Positions 37,701 through 50,250 of a stretch of 64,000 bases of DNA are shown here, piece by piece. The stretch is from NCBI GenBank assembly GCA_006937955.1, contig SSNP01000010.1:3373328-3437327 (forward strand), in the 5' to 3' direction. The notes under the pieces are model-generated. The model was not told where the DNA came from. It saw only the letters and a program-made list of their open reading frames with translations, and searched no databases. Source of the DNA: Pachypanchax playfairii. Taxonomy: Eukaryota; Chordata; Actinopteri; Cyprinodontiformes; Aplocheilidae. The translations under genes were made by a program, and so were the position numbers. Position 1 is the stretch's first letter, and each line of letters begins with the position of its first letter.

Positions 37701-39075
37701 ATCAACAAGCGAGAGATGGGAGAATCCTCCACCTCCATAGAGCACAGTGCTGCAGAACATGTTCAGGGTCAGGGACATTACAGGTCTCACTGTTCTCTAT
37801 TGCTTTCTGGACATATTATATATTTTCTATTCAGCACAACAAAATCACGTTATAGTTGTCCAGTATATATATATCTGTAAACATCTGTACTTTTCAATTT
37901 TATACATTTTCTAATCACTTTAAGAACTGTACAGTATTGTTTTATGGTGTCATTTTTTTTCCTTCTTTCTTCTTTTCTGATTGTATGGGGTTCTGCTCTG
38001 TTTTGTTCTATATATTTTTATGGGCTTGCACCAGGTGGCACCATTGGGGTGGGTGGGGGTTTTCCCAATCTATAAATGTTCTCAAAAATTATTTTTGTTT
38101 TCTTAATCCCCAAAACACCAAACACAACATGTACAGTATTTGCATTACTTGTTCTGACCTACAACAGTGATTTCATGATACAATATTAATTTACTAAACA
38201 GGATGCTACTCAAAGGAGGAAGTAATGTTGACCAATGAATGTGTAATTCAGCACTGCCATCAACTCAAATGATAAACTACATTGTTGCACTGATTCTGTT
38301 CTACATGCCTGAAGTGAAAATACTATACTATCAAATTTTAGTAGATAAAGGCATGTGGAGACAAAAGTGTGAAATAAAGTCCTTAAAAGTAAGAAAAATG
38401 CTCCCATTTAATACAGTTTAAGAGGAAAATATTACTATTTGATGGTTCTGCATAAATTCAGACGTATAAAATCAGTATCAACACCATTATGTCAAACTAA
38501 CCTGACATGTTTACTTATTTTGCAAAGGGTTATTACAAAACATCTGTATGATGTCTGGGACTGGAAACTCTGCGACTCACTGACTTGTAATGAAAGAGTC
38601 TGAGTCGTCAGGGTTTCATGGTGACCTCACACACACCAACACTTCCAGCTTCTTCGTCACTTTGCTTTTCTTGCAAGTGTCATAACTTTATTTAGCTTGT
38701 TTAAAAGGGCATATTTTGTAACTTAAAAGAGAAATGTCATTCTTCTTGTTTCAGTTTGATTCCTTTGGCAACATGTTCAGGTCAACAGTCATGTCAGGCC
38801 AAGTTTTTAGACAAATCTGTGTAGCAAAACCTGAGATTAAAAAAAATAATGGGAATAACTTTGAAAGTTTTGTATTTCTCACTGTTTTCATGTTTATTCC
38901 ATAAAACCGTTAATGCAGATACAGTTTATTTTAGTCTGTTTGACTAATATGGAGTATTTTCATAAATCTGTCCTCTGAAAGTAAAAATAAAATTATATAT
39001 TTTTTATATAGCAAAGAACAGTGCCATCTAGTGGTGAAAGCAGACATGTCAACCACATCCTCGAAGAGCAAAAAC

Positions 39076-39081
39076 TTTATT
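39076..39081 (-). terminator. Poly(A) signal of LSR
   Basis: AATAAA on the minus strand lies about 600 bases past the LSR stop codon, followed by a GT-rich stretch further downstream. It defines a likely 3' UTR of about 0.6 kb. Confidence 0.5.
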
Positions 39082-39678
39082 GTAAAAAATAGATTTCAAG
39101 AACATTTTCAAAGCATAAAATGAGTCAGCTGTACAACATTACAACATATAGTGGGTTAAAACTGAAAGTTACTTTAAAAAGAATCATCTGAATCTTTTTT
39201 TTTATTCTAGACCACTAAATACATCAACTATACTAACACAACTACTAGGAAAAAGTAAAGGTGAAATAAATGTAAAAGTACGGTACATGTTTTGTTTTGT
39301 TTTTTTAAAAAAAGCATTTTCACAAATATAAAACCAAAACATTAAAAAACAAAAACCCAATAAATCTATATTAATAGCAGTGTCAGATAAGCCACTCTAA
39401 AGCTGACATTAAAAAGCAATAAGTACATGTTTACTTACCTAAAAGTAAACAAGTACTAAAACACATTGTAAATTAATAATCTATAATTAAAACTGTACAT
39501 GTTTAAGGCACTTGTGGCTGCCACAATTGTTAATACATGAAAAGGCATGAGGTTTATCCGAGCAACCAATAAAAGCAAATGAAAAGATGAAGTTTAAATC
39601 AGATAGAAAATCTAAAATCAGCTGTGAGTAATATGATATATACAGAATTAAAAACTGATCTCAGAGCTGGACCCAGCT

Positions 39679-42600
39679 TCACACAACCAGACTCTCCCGA
39701 CTCACTGCTCCATTCTGCAAGACAAGAACATGCATCAGGTTAAAAATCCATTCACACATGAACCTTCGGTGGCACGTCTTCATTTAAAATGAAATGGGTT
39801 GTAATGTTCATGAGCGTAAAAGTATTTTTGCATTAAATGATTCAATATGTAAAATCTTTTTAAATGTATTCTTCAAATGTTTAAAATAAGATAACTGAAA
39901 TCATTTGTCTTTTCAGTCCCAAATAAATCAGATCAAGTTAAATATTAATAGCATGATTAACTGTTTTGCAGTTTTTACTGACACATCTGAGTCAGAAGGT
40001 TAAATTCTTACTAAAAGTCAGTCTGGACAACTAGTAACCAAAAGCAGGAGGAACCTGTTACTTGCCTTGCGGAGGTTTGTTTTCTTTGACGAGGACACAC
40101 TTTCATTGTCACTATACGAGGGTGGTTGAGAAGATGGGTAATCATCACGGCGACCAGGATATCCAGAAGGCGGGTTTGAAGGAAGTGCTGGAGCTCCACG
40201 TGGTGCCAAACGGTCGCTCTCATTATCCAGTCGCTCCCGGCTGCGCGCCCTCTGCTGCTCGCTCAACTTCTTTCTCTCCATGGCTTCTCGCAAGAAACTA
40301 TCGTCATAATCTTCCCGGCCACCCTTGGTGCCGCCGCCATACCGACGATCTCTCTCCAGCTCCATCAGGTCATCACGACTGTGGCTGCGTCGACCTGCGA
40401 GGCCACCAGCCTCTCTACCTCCTCTCCCACGATCCTCGGGGGAGTAGTCTCGTCGTCTGCGATCATCGTAGTCCCGACTGTAGCCGCTGCGAGCACTGCT
40501 GCTCCACTCATCATCAGAGCTAAAAGGCACAAAGCAGAACACAGAACTCAGTTTGTTTTCCCAAACAAAAGTTGTTGACAGAGCTACCTGCAACAGGTAG
40601 GAGAATAGAACATTGCAGAATAACAGAAGCATCCGTCAAGATCCCACACATTCCTTTAAATCCCTGCTGTTTTCTATATTTCAAACCATTAACCATTAAC
40701 CTGCAATAACCAAATAAAATTCAGATTTGATTGTTATTGTCAATTCAGTGTGTGTGTTCCATACAGGAGATGTGAAATGTTGTTTGTCTCACTCGTAATA
40801 AAAACAAAGGAAAACATACAGTAAAAAATATCAAGACTATGTGCAAATACAGCGATAGAAAAAAAAAGAAGTGCAAAACAGAGCAGCTTGTGAGTGGTGC
40901 AATGAGCATTACTAACAGCAGATCAAACAGAAAACAAATGGTGTCTGTAAATCAGTGTTTCTTAACGTTTTTAGATATAAAATATTTCATATTACAGGTT
41001 AATACTTCAGAAATAACCACAAAGTCCTGAAATGTGTATGAAATGATCTTTGAATAGAAAGAGACTTACTGGTAAAATTTAGAATTAGTAAATAAAACAA
41101 ACTGGTGGGTTACATGTAGAAATCACTAACATCAAGCAGCTTCTTGCCAACAAACAAACAAAGTGAAAAACACCTTCTTACTCAGCCACACTGACTAAAC
41201 TACTAATCACCACACCCTGAGGAAAGAAGCATACAAACAACAACAAGGTGCTTGTACTCGTGTAACCAAGATCTATTAACTCGGTGCAGCGATGTGTTAA
41301 TATTACAGTTCTGTGCAAGAGTCCAAAACCCTTTTAATCCATGTTTTTAATAAAACTATTTGTTTTAATCTTTTTAAAAGATCTGGAGCAACTACCATCA
41401 AAACCTGAAATACACCCAGCTGCCTCTTTGTTTCAGTCACAAATAAAATAATGAGTGACAATGAAATAAAAACAGACTGATGGTGTCTCACTAAGGAGGG
41501 GGTTTTAATCAGATGGGTCAGACTCACCCTCTCCTCCCTCTGGGCGCATCTGGGTGTCTCTGGGGTGGGTAATCATCTCTGTACCGCCGTCCAACATCAT
41601 CGAGGTTATCCATGGATCGGGCACGTGCACGATCGTCCATGTAACCTCCACCACGACGTGCATAGTCATCACGGCGTTGACCTTGTTGGGAAACGCTGCT
41701 GATGGTGCTCATGGCTTCATCTTGATCATAAACGGTGGCCATAGGTGGAGGGAATCGACCCCCGCGACCTCGAGGCTCCACGCTGTCGTGCAGGGAACTG
41801 ACTTCAGTCATATTGTCCACTGAGAAAAAACCAGAGAAAAAGAGGTCAAATCCAGACATCTGATTTAATAAACAAGCAGAATCATAAATATATTAAATTG
41901 TATTAAACTAAGTTGATAAAAGTTATTAAGAAAATGATTGAATAGTTTCTACAACAGTTCGCACCAGCCTTGAACTTTAACGCTTGAGAAAAAAAACATT
42001 TGGAACCAGCAAACTTTTTTAGCCACAACAGTTTCATTACACAGATTCTGCAGAAATACAAGAAATACTAAGTGTCTCACAGCGTTTATAGTTTGCAGGT
42101 CTGGAGGGGTCCAATGAAGCCAGTTCCTTCTCCATGTAGTAAATAGCACGTGTGGCATTTCCTTGTGGGTCCACTTGAATACGGTAACCACTACGAGCTG
42201 CAGAGAAGAAGTGCAAAAGTAGTGTCATGTTTGAAATCAGCAAAACAATCTTGATCTTAATGTATTTTTACTCATATCAATAAACAAAATAACTACATGT
42301 ATAATGCAAGTCCTTTTTTTTGAACAGCACTAGTTAGATCATATAACAAAGAACATCTGGGGTCCCACCAGGATTTCTGGTTCTGGGTTTCTGTAAACTG
42401 GTTTTGCTTCTGACAGATAAAATAAGATGATTTCAGACTGATACTGACAGTATGGAGGATCATCACCTTATTCTTTGTTATGTTGTGTTCTTTGAGCCTT
42501 TTCAGAGCTGTTTATAAATCAGGGTTCATGCTTCCCTGCTGAGGAGTTAACTACTACTGTACATGAGCACTTCAGCCATGTTTACTGCCACAAGTTAGCA

Positions 42601-44202
42601 AAAATATTTAAGAGAGTGTTAAAGTTACATCTAAATGCCAGGAAGTGGACGTTTCCACTACATTGTAACAGGAGGAGCAACAAAGTTTTAACTATAAATA
42701 TTTATGTCTTTTGTTATTTGTGTGAAAAAATTCCTCAAGGCAAGTTCCCACCTACACAAATACCATTGCTGTGATGGCCTTTAGTGTGTGGGAGTTACTT
42801 TTTCCATGTACTTACTTTGATCACCTCCACCATCTTGATTACGCAGAAGTGGCACCTGTGATCCCTGCCCAACTGCACAAACAATAAAGTTTCATTCACC
42901 CATCAGTCACTACGATGTAGTGATTTGATCATTATAAGACTGGAAATCAGGCTGAACAGTGAGCAGCACCTACCTGAACTCGAACCATCAAACTCATGAC
43001 CAAAATTATTCTGGGGATATCCAGCTCCATTGGGAACAGGAAGCATTGGCATGGGAGGCTGGTTAGCCTGTGAGCCACCGTAAATTGGCTGAGCATATGT
43101 ACTGGGAGCATAAAGGGTGGGAGCGTACTGGTTGGCCATGCCTTTCTTTACTGCTTTTCCAGCTTCATACACTGGAAAAAATGTAAATACAACAACATAA
43201 CTAAACTAGATCAATTAACTGTCCTGTAAAACATTTTTTATTTTACTTTGTTGGACTTTACTAACAAAATGAGGTTATATCTACTGAAGTCACTTTAATC
43301 TTTACTCTAATCAGCTGGTTTCATGTTTACCATACAAACATCTTTCAACTTGTCATTTTTCAAACCCACAACCGTAAGGCAGGTTAGCTTAAGAAATTCT
43401 GTGATAAAGTATTAATAACTCACTTACAGCTGCTGGATTATTGTATATTAAAAGCAGAATATTTGAAAACACAGCAGCAAGATAAAGACTGCAAGAATTA
43501 AAAGCAGTCAACACCTGAAGAATATTATCTATACTCCTGTTTCCAGTTTATGGTCAACTCTGACAAACACTAGAATGATCCTCAGGGTTGAACTTTTGTT
43601 TAACTAGAATGATTTCTGGTTGTTTAACTAAGCAGCTTTTCTGTTTGATACTTACAGGCTCGTGGACAGCAGCATCGCTCAGGGCAGCAGGGACAACTGA
43701 CATAACAGCAACATGTGTGTGGACAACACTGACACCAGCAGATCCCAATCAGCATCAGCAACAAGAAGAAGCCCAAAACCACCAGAAGAACCAGGAGCCA
43801 GTCTGTGTGGTCCAAAACAAAGATACATTAAAACACATTTTTCTTCAGGGTTTATGTTTCTATTCCAGCACAGTAACTGAGGGACACACACTGATATACA
43901 TAAACTTTAAACTTGTAAATACAGAACTTGTGTTCATGTAACTTGGTCCAACTGAAAGAATAAATTTATATATAACTTAATATGCAAATGATCTGTGGAC
44001 AAAAGTTAAGACAGAAAATAAATCAGTGTTACAATGAGACACTTTATCTTCTAAGCCAAGATGATACACTTGATGTATCAGCGTCGGAATTAAACTGGAC
44101 TCCAAACAGTCCGCCTCCTTATATTGTTTCCTTCTCTTTGATTTCTTGCTTGTATGTTCTCTCAATGTAAGTCGCTTTGGATAAAAGCGTCTGCTAAATG
44201 AC

Positions 44203-44243
<41 letters not shown>

Positions 44244-47200
44244 ATGAACAAAATATGTTAACTTCACCTTCATTACAGGTGTTTTTGAAAGTTTTGTAAA
44301 ACTGGGAAAAGCAGTTTTTTCAGGCAGTAGATGACAGAGACATGGAACAACATGCATGTTCACAACACGCAGCTAGAATACAAAAGATTATTTGGACATG
44401 GATACAGACGAGGAAACGTCTGCTGAATTGTTTTGCTTCTCGACAAAGTAAATTACAAGAAACTTGACCAACAATATGAAAAGAAACAGCAGAGAGAGAA
44501 AAACAAGCAGGAAAGAAACAGAATACTAGAGAAGCCTGTTATTTAACAGTAAAGTTTCAACCAATTATGCTCAACACTAAAAACCCAGATGCAAACAGAT
44601 GAAACCTTCTGTCCATCCTCTGTGTTCATCTCATGAGTATCTCAGTCTGTTATCAGAGAGCTTATGGATACAAACACCAAGGGAACCAAACAGGAATCAT
44701 GGGGACAGTGTTTCAATGTGTAAATCATGTGACCAGCAAAAAGAATGAAGATAATTACTTGGCAGGATCAAATAGGTGCTGCGATGTATTTAATGGATGC
44801 ACAAACCACAGCTGTCTCGTCTGTCCTGTCTCTTTCTGGGAATGTGCATTATTGTGATCTCCTATTTCGTCACCATGTTTGTCACCTGCCACAGCAATCA
44901 GAAGGGAACTCTGCATTGACTTCTGAAGGACAACATGTCCAACCACTGGGCCACAGTGAAGCCCACAGGACAGTCGTGTAGGCAGTGACATTTGAAACAT
45001 TTATGTAAAGTGAGCATAAATAAGATACTGGAGACCAGAATCTGTTCTTACCATGAACAGTATTTGCTACAGATCTTTAACACTGTGCATAGAGACTGAG
45101 AGACAGAGTCGTTTTTATCATCTGTTCAAACTGTTCATCAAGAAAATTCAGGTGGGTTGAGTATTGTAAAGATAAAACACAAGTTTGGTGACCTCCAGTT
45201 CAGCAGCCAGAGTGATAAAAATATTCAAATATTAATCTAATTCTCCCCAATAGTACCTTCCATAACCAGTAAGTCAATGCCAGGCAGGAGGTCAGTAGTA
45301 TTTGACTTTCTCTCTGTGAAAGAAAGATAAAGCCACAATTACTTTATGGAGATACCTAACTTTACTGGCTTCAACGACTCCAAATACTTTGAAAAAATCC
45401 AGATTGGGGGAAATGTTTGCTTTTGTGAGAATCATTTTCCACATTTCTTCAATGAGCCAATAAAACATATTCTGGTACATCTTTCCTCACATATTTCTTT
45501 TGTGTCATCTTTTTGGTTAGAAGCAGAAGAAATAAGAAGGAAATGGGGAAAAAATAGAAGGAGGAACTTTAAGCAAAGAAAGTAACTTAGAGACCAAGAA
45601 AACTTACCAAGTACAATCACTTCAGTGTAGTCTTCACCATTTCCAGAAAGATCTTGGGCTGAACTCACAGAGCAGACATATACACCACTGTCTCCCCACG
45701 CAGTCTGTGCGATGTTCAGGTCTCCCTCTGTAAGTAACAGTTTGAAGTTGTTTACTATTATTCTAAATTCATTTATTTGATTCTTCTTCTAACACTTTAG
45801 TGGCAACATCCTAACTTCTCAAACAAGAACACTTAAATATTTTCTACCTCACTGTGACTCTACTCAGTTTTGATATGATATTTAGGTTTTACTGATCCTA
45901 ATTTGATGACCTGATTCGTTTCCATTTGATAGATTGATCAATTATAGCTATTTCAATACTTCATAATTTCATGATGTATAAAAAAAATTAAGGGCTTTTA
46001 GCTATGATTACAAATATAATTATAAATGTAAGTAAGATTTTGGTTAATTACCTGGTTTGTCGGTATATAATTTTGTTCACAGTGTATAAAAATCCTAACC
46101 TGGCAAGAGCCAGATCTATGTGTAGCCCCGCCCCGTGTCGAGTCGAGGATACACATAGATCCAGAACTGCTCCAATAAAAAGTGTCTGAGAAAGGGAGGG
46201 GCCATCTGGTGTAATATTTTGAGCTGATTGGAAGACGTTACAGCAAGTATCCACCTAACATGACTTGTCTCTAGCCAATCAGTTAATCAAGCTATTGCAA
46301 ATCCAGTCGGGAGAAAATCAGTAAAGTGTTCAGTGAACAATCAGTATAGATAATGTTCTATTAACAGTTTTTCTTTCATCATTTTAATTTCATGGACTTA
46401 ATACTTTATATAAATATGTTTATCATCTAGAATAGGGATTTCCAAAGTGTTGTGCTTGCACCCCTGGGGGTGCACGAGCTGCCTCTATGGGGTGCACGAG
46501 CTGAAAGATGTAACGGTAAATAACTACACAATTTGTGTTTTTTCCCCACACAATAAAGATGTGTACATAAACAATTTATTTTGTAAGATTAACGTAATTA
46601 AAATTATTACTATTCAAAATGCGTTTCATTTTTTTTCCTCTACAGACTGTATATGTGCACTTAGTTTGTGGCCCTTCTCTTTATCTCTCTTCCTTTGTCT
46701 TGCTGCAGGCTGCGCTACCAGCACTGCACTTGAAAAACCTCAAGACCCTGTTTTATTTTTTTTAATCAGTTCCTGAGCCATACTATTTATTATTTATGTT
46801 TTTGTAAGTTTATTGCACAGTAATTCAAATTACTGGTGTTCTAATGTTATTTCCATAACCTGTTATGATGACGGGGTTGTATTTGCTCCACGGTCATTTA
46901 AACTTGCTGCAGTTTTTATTCAACGTAGCTCAAAATATTATAACATTTTCGCCAACGTATCTACTTCCTATCTCTGATCCTGAGCCTGTCATCAATCTTC
47001 TTTGCTCTAAAAGTAGAAGCTTGCCCATAACTTTGTTACAGTGTTTCTGATTAATTCAAATGCGAGAGTGCATTGCTGTGATCGTTATCATTTTATTTAG
47101 GGATGTCCAGATCCGATCATGTGATCGGAAATCAGGCCCGATCACGTAGATTCAGACTCGATCAGAATCGGACGTCACCTCCCAATCAGGACTCTGACAT

Positions 47201-49086
47201 ATACATATATTCTCATTATTTTTTGATGCATCTATACAACTTTCCGCATGACGTCAGTATCTGGCACACGTCATTAAACATGCCACGTTTAAAATAAATA
47301 TATTTCAACTTTCTTTCAATGCTAACAAAAAAGTTTGTGGCCTTTTTTTTGGAAGGTGAGGGGGATTGGGGTGCAGGAACACGGTTGGGACATACAAGGG
47401 GGTGCGCGGCTAAACAAGTTTGGTAACAGCTGATGTGGAATGTATATAGTTTACTTGATAGCTGCAGTAAATAGCTACTGTTTTAAAAGCTAATATCAAT
47501 AAACACTGGCTTAGATCAATACACAGAGAGCAACAACCCAACGGTGAGCAGCATGAGGTCTCTTGTTTCAGGATATTGCACAAATTACAAACTCTCCAGA
47601 TATTAGCAACCCATATATTTCTGTCATTAATAAAAACACATCATGTTTTAATACACACTTCAATGTTTTTTAATTGAAAGCTTACCATTTATAATGCTGA
47701 TCTTTCGACCCTGGTATTCCTTGCCGAGGGTAACAGAACTGCCTTGTTTAGAGGCCACAATGCGGACCGTCCTCTGGCTGTCAGCACACTCAATGTTGGG
47801 GTTATAGTTGGGGTTACTTTGAGCCAAGGCATTCTCAGCACTGCTGGGATTGAGCGCAGCCTGGATTGGATCCCGACAGTAGGATTTGTACTTCCAAGTG
47901 ACGAGAGGTTGTGTAGCCTGCGTGGTGAAGCTACAGACAAGGGTGACAGGCTGGAAGAGGATGACAACGTACTTCTTTTGAGGACACGTGACCTGAACCC
48001 CAAAGGTGGACTCTAGAAAATATTTTTAAATTGTGAGAAAAAAATGATTAGTCAAGATGAAAACTATCAACACTGAATAATAAACAACAAGATTTGGCAA
48101 CATGGATTAAAGATTTCAGAGTAGTCTGCAATATTTAAGGTGTGGTACATAATAAACACTGTTTCCTCAGCATTAGTATCACCGAGAGCAGGTAAGATGA
48201 GTCACTTCCGGGATATCACATTCTTTCAACCTGAGCTTTGCAGCTGTATTGTGATCATAAACACACCAGACCAATCTGGATACAGAGCAAGGAGTTGTGT
48301 TTCTATACTTTTCAGGATTTATTTTGCAGTTAGAAGACCTTTTTTTGTCATAAATGTGTTACAAAGATTTTAACCAGATAATATCAGTGACAACTGTCTG
48401 CAGTGTTTTAATGGAAACAGCTTTGCAGCAGCTGAAAATTAAAATGTGACTTCAGTGTTTTTACAAAAATACCAGTCAACAGGAGTTTAAAAGCTGCCAC
48501 TATGAAGAAACTCATTATGTTGTGTCTCCTTAATTTGTTTGAATTCATAAAGTTTGTGTGGGATTAAACTGGAAGGCTTTTGTAATAAGACCAGTAATGG
48601 ATTTGGATCAAACTTCCTCTCATTTAGTTTCTCTTTTCCTACATGTTATCTCTGACATGTAGGTACAATACCATGAAAAAGAAAGAAATACTTCAAAAGC
48701 TGACACTCAGCAACTTTCCCAACACATAAAAGAGGAAAATAGCGGCAGTTTGTACAGATTAAGTTACATACAGTACATTAAGAGAAAAAAAAAAGTTATT
48801 TATTACCCCACCCCTACACAAACACACACACAAAAACACATTCCCAAGATTTTCTAAATTAAGATTTTCTTTCTTGCTACCAACTTGCTATAAAATAAAA
48901 ATGTTCACTGTAAGCAGCAAATGCAGCCGTTTTTTGTTGTTGTTTTTTTTTTTTCCTGGTTACACACGTAGCTTAAAAAGAACAACTTATGGCGGAAGGG
49001 CCCACCCAGTCTGGAGAAAAACAGGCCAACTTACCTGTCGCCATTAAAACTCCGACGATTATCGTCCAAAACATTTTTAATCCCAT
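39679..49086 (-). CDS. lsr: Lipolysis-stimulated lipoprotein receptor (angulin-1), copy a
   Basis: Eleven exons sum to 1857 bases, 618 residues (human LSR 649): 49086-49035, 48012-47686, 45727-45608, 45313-45257, 43802-43656, 43171-42974, 42872-42816, 42197-42081, 41819-41528, 40519-40066, 39714-39679. A signal peptide (MGLKMFWTIIVGVLMA) precedes an Ig V-set with VVILFQPVTLVC, VTWKYKSYCRDPIQ, YNPNIEC and SGVYVCSVSSAQDL. Exon 4 gives the stalk TTDLLPGIDLL. Exon 5 gives the membrane helix and the cysteine cluster GICWCQCCPHTCCCYVSCPC, likely palmitoylated. The tail has QVPLLRNQD, IYYMEKELASLDPSRP, an Arg/Asp/Ser-rich segment and the conserved end SRESLVV. Angulin-1 recruits tricellulin to tricellular junctions and takes up lipoproteins. 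All phases agree. The last intron uses a GC donor (AAG|GCAAGT). An ambiguous base lies at 49098, just upstream of the ATG. Confidence 0.96.
44065..44241 (+). mobile_element. SINE 3' fragment in LSR-a intron, with empty site in copy b
   Basis: The insertion ends in GTCGCTTTGGATAAAAGCGT, CTGCTAAATGAC and a (TAG)n array (44203-44241), the tail of a common teleost SINE/L2 family. AGATGA flanks it on both sides (44059-44064 and 44242-44247). The corresponding site in the LSR duplicate (55618-55623) has AGATGA once and no insertion, so the element arrived after the duplication. Confidence 0.8.
46434..47438. mobile_element. One-kilobase transposon-like insertion in LSR-a intron 2
   Basis: The LSR-b intron runs CATCTAGAATGTATATAG without interruption (57049-57070), whereas LSR-a has about 1005 extra bases between CTAGAAT and AATGTATATAG. 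The ends are roughly inverted: GGATTTCCAAAGTG with GCACCCC on the left, and the complement of GGGGTGCGCGGCTAAACAAG on the right, a pattern seen in hAT-like elements. A nested repeat rich in GATCGGA and GATCACGT lies at 47100-47290. No transposase was seen. Confidence 0.55.
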
Positions 49087-50180
49087 CTTCTTAAGAANTC
49101 ACAGTCAACTTATTTTTTTATTAATCACCAAAAATACACAGGTTATTAGTAAATAGATAACACTAAACGAAGCTGTATTTTTCCTCAACCAGGTAGAGCC
49201 AACTCCATTTTGTGTCTTTGTGAGTTGAAGGCCAGGCGTGAATGAGTACCTGAACGCCTCACGTCAGAAGGACAGTCAACAGGTGAATTGTCTCCCACCG
49301 GTTGCGAAATAGGGGCGTGTAAAAGTTGTGTCACCCCTTTTTTCTGTCAGAGCTCGAATAAATTTATTACCACGACCTAACATTAGCAATATTAAAATTT
49401 TGGGAAATATTTTACTAGTAAACATAATCGCAAAGTGGAAAATGGAAATATTTGGAATGATTTCCGTGTTTGTGTCTCACCCGCTAGTTGGTATGATCCA
49501 AGTGCTGATAAACCTTAGGACGATTTGTTAATGTTAAACTCGAGTGACTCCTGGCTGCAGCTCGCGGAATAGTGGCAGGAACAACCCTTAAACTTGGTCG
49601 CGGGCTGTTCTTTGATGTTATTCTTATCTTCTCCTACTAGTTGGCGGGCAAATGTTTAATATATAGAACATTTGATACAATTATCTAGCTTAGGTTTCTT
49701 TTGATCAGACATATAATAATTTGTTTTTCCTACGCCCACATGGAAAAACAGCCAGATAAAGACGTCACAAACAGTAAATTTACTGTAGGTCACACGACAA
49801 AGACGGCAGAGGACTGTCGAAATATGTCAGGGTAAAGAAAATCCCATCTCAACAAAATAAACTTGAGATAGCCTAATTATATTGAAGAGGAAGCCATAAT
49901 AAACTTGTTGCTTTTAATTCTATTCTATTCTAGATACATTTATTCAAACCATCTTCCTTGCACTCAACTCAAGATCCAGATCAGTCCCGATCAGAGCCAG
50001 TCTTCTTTATCAGTTTGTTCTGCCTCTTTACATCACCTGCTCTGAAACTTTTTGAAAACAGCATCACTGTTGCATCTCTGTGTACCAGAGTTTAGCTGTT
50101 CTGATGGATTAAAAACTGGAAGAAGGAAGATAAACCTGAAGTGCAGTGTGGGAGCCTATGTACTTCTTATAAACTCAGCT

Positions 50181-50186
50181 TTTATT
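50181..50186 (-). terminator. Poly(A) signal of the secreted cysteine-rich gene
   Basis: AATAAA on the minus strand lies 65 bases downstream of the stop codon at 50251, a normal distance for a short 3' UTR. It supports the exon ending at 50251 as the terminal exon. Confidence 0.5.
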
Positions 50187-50250
50187 AAATGTATTTATGT
50201 TAAAATCCAGCCCGACTGAAGTCTGTATTAAATTTGTGCTTGGAGTGCAT

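Larger units (their letters stand above)
25125..39075. other. Gene-poor region between MAG and LSR
   Basis: About 14 kb separate the MAG start codon from the LSR 3' end. No protein-coding exon could be recognised by similarity, and USF2 and HAMP, which lie here in mammals, were not seen. The region probably contains the 5' untranslated exons and promoter of MAG. It also contains a C-run with an assembly gap, an AT microsatellite, and a long (ACTG)n array with its parent repeat. Two spliced-looking segments (28395-28510, 30525-30613) and a possible promoter (37255-37410) are listed separately. The rest is AT-rich and unremarkable. Confidence 0.5.

Noticed and set aside
25125..39075. USF2 and hepcidin genes expected from mammalian synteny
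   Set aside because: No helix-loop-helix or hepcidin cysteine pattern was seen on either strand; absence is by eye only.
40062..40523. Long plus-strand open frame opposite LSR exon 10
   Set aside because: It is the antisense shadow of the Arg/Asp/Ser-rich LSR coding exon.
47744..48016. Plus-strand frames opposite the LSR Ig exons, repeated at 57358-57630
   Set aside because: Antisense shadows of the conserved V-set exon; duplicated only because the exon is duplicated.
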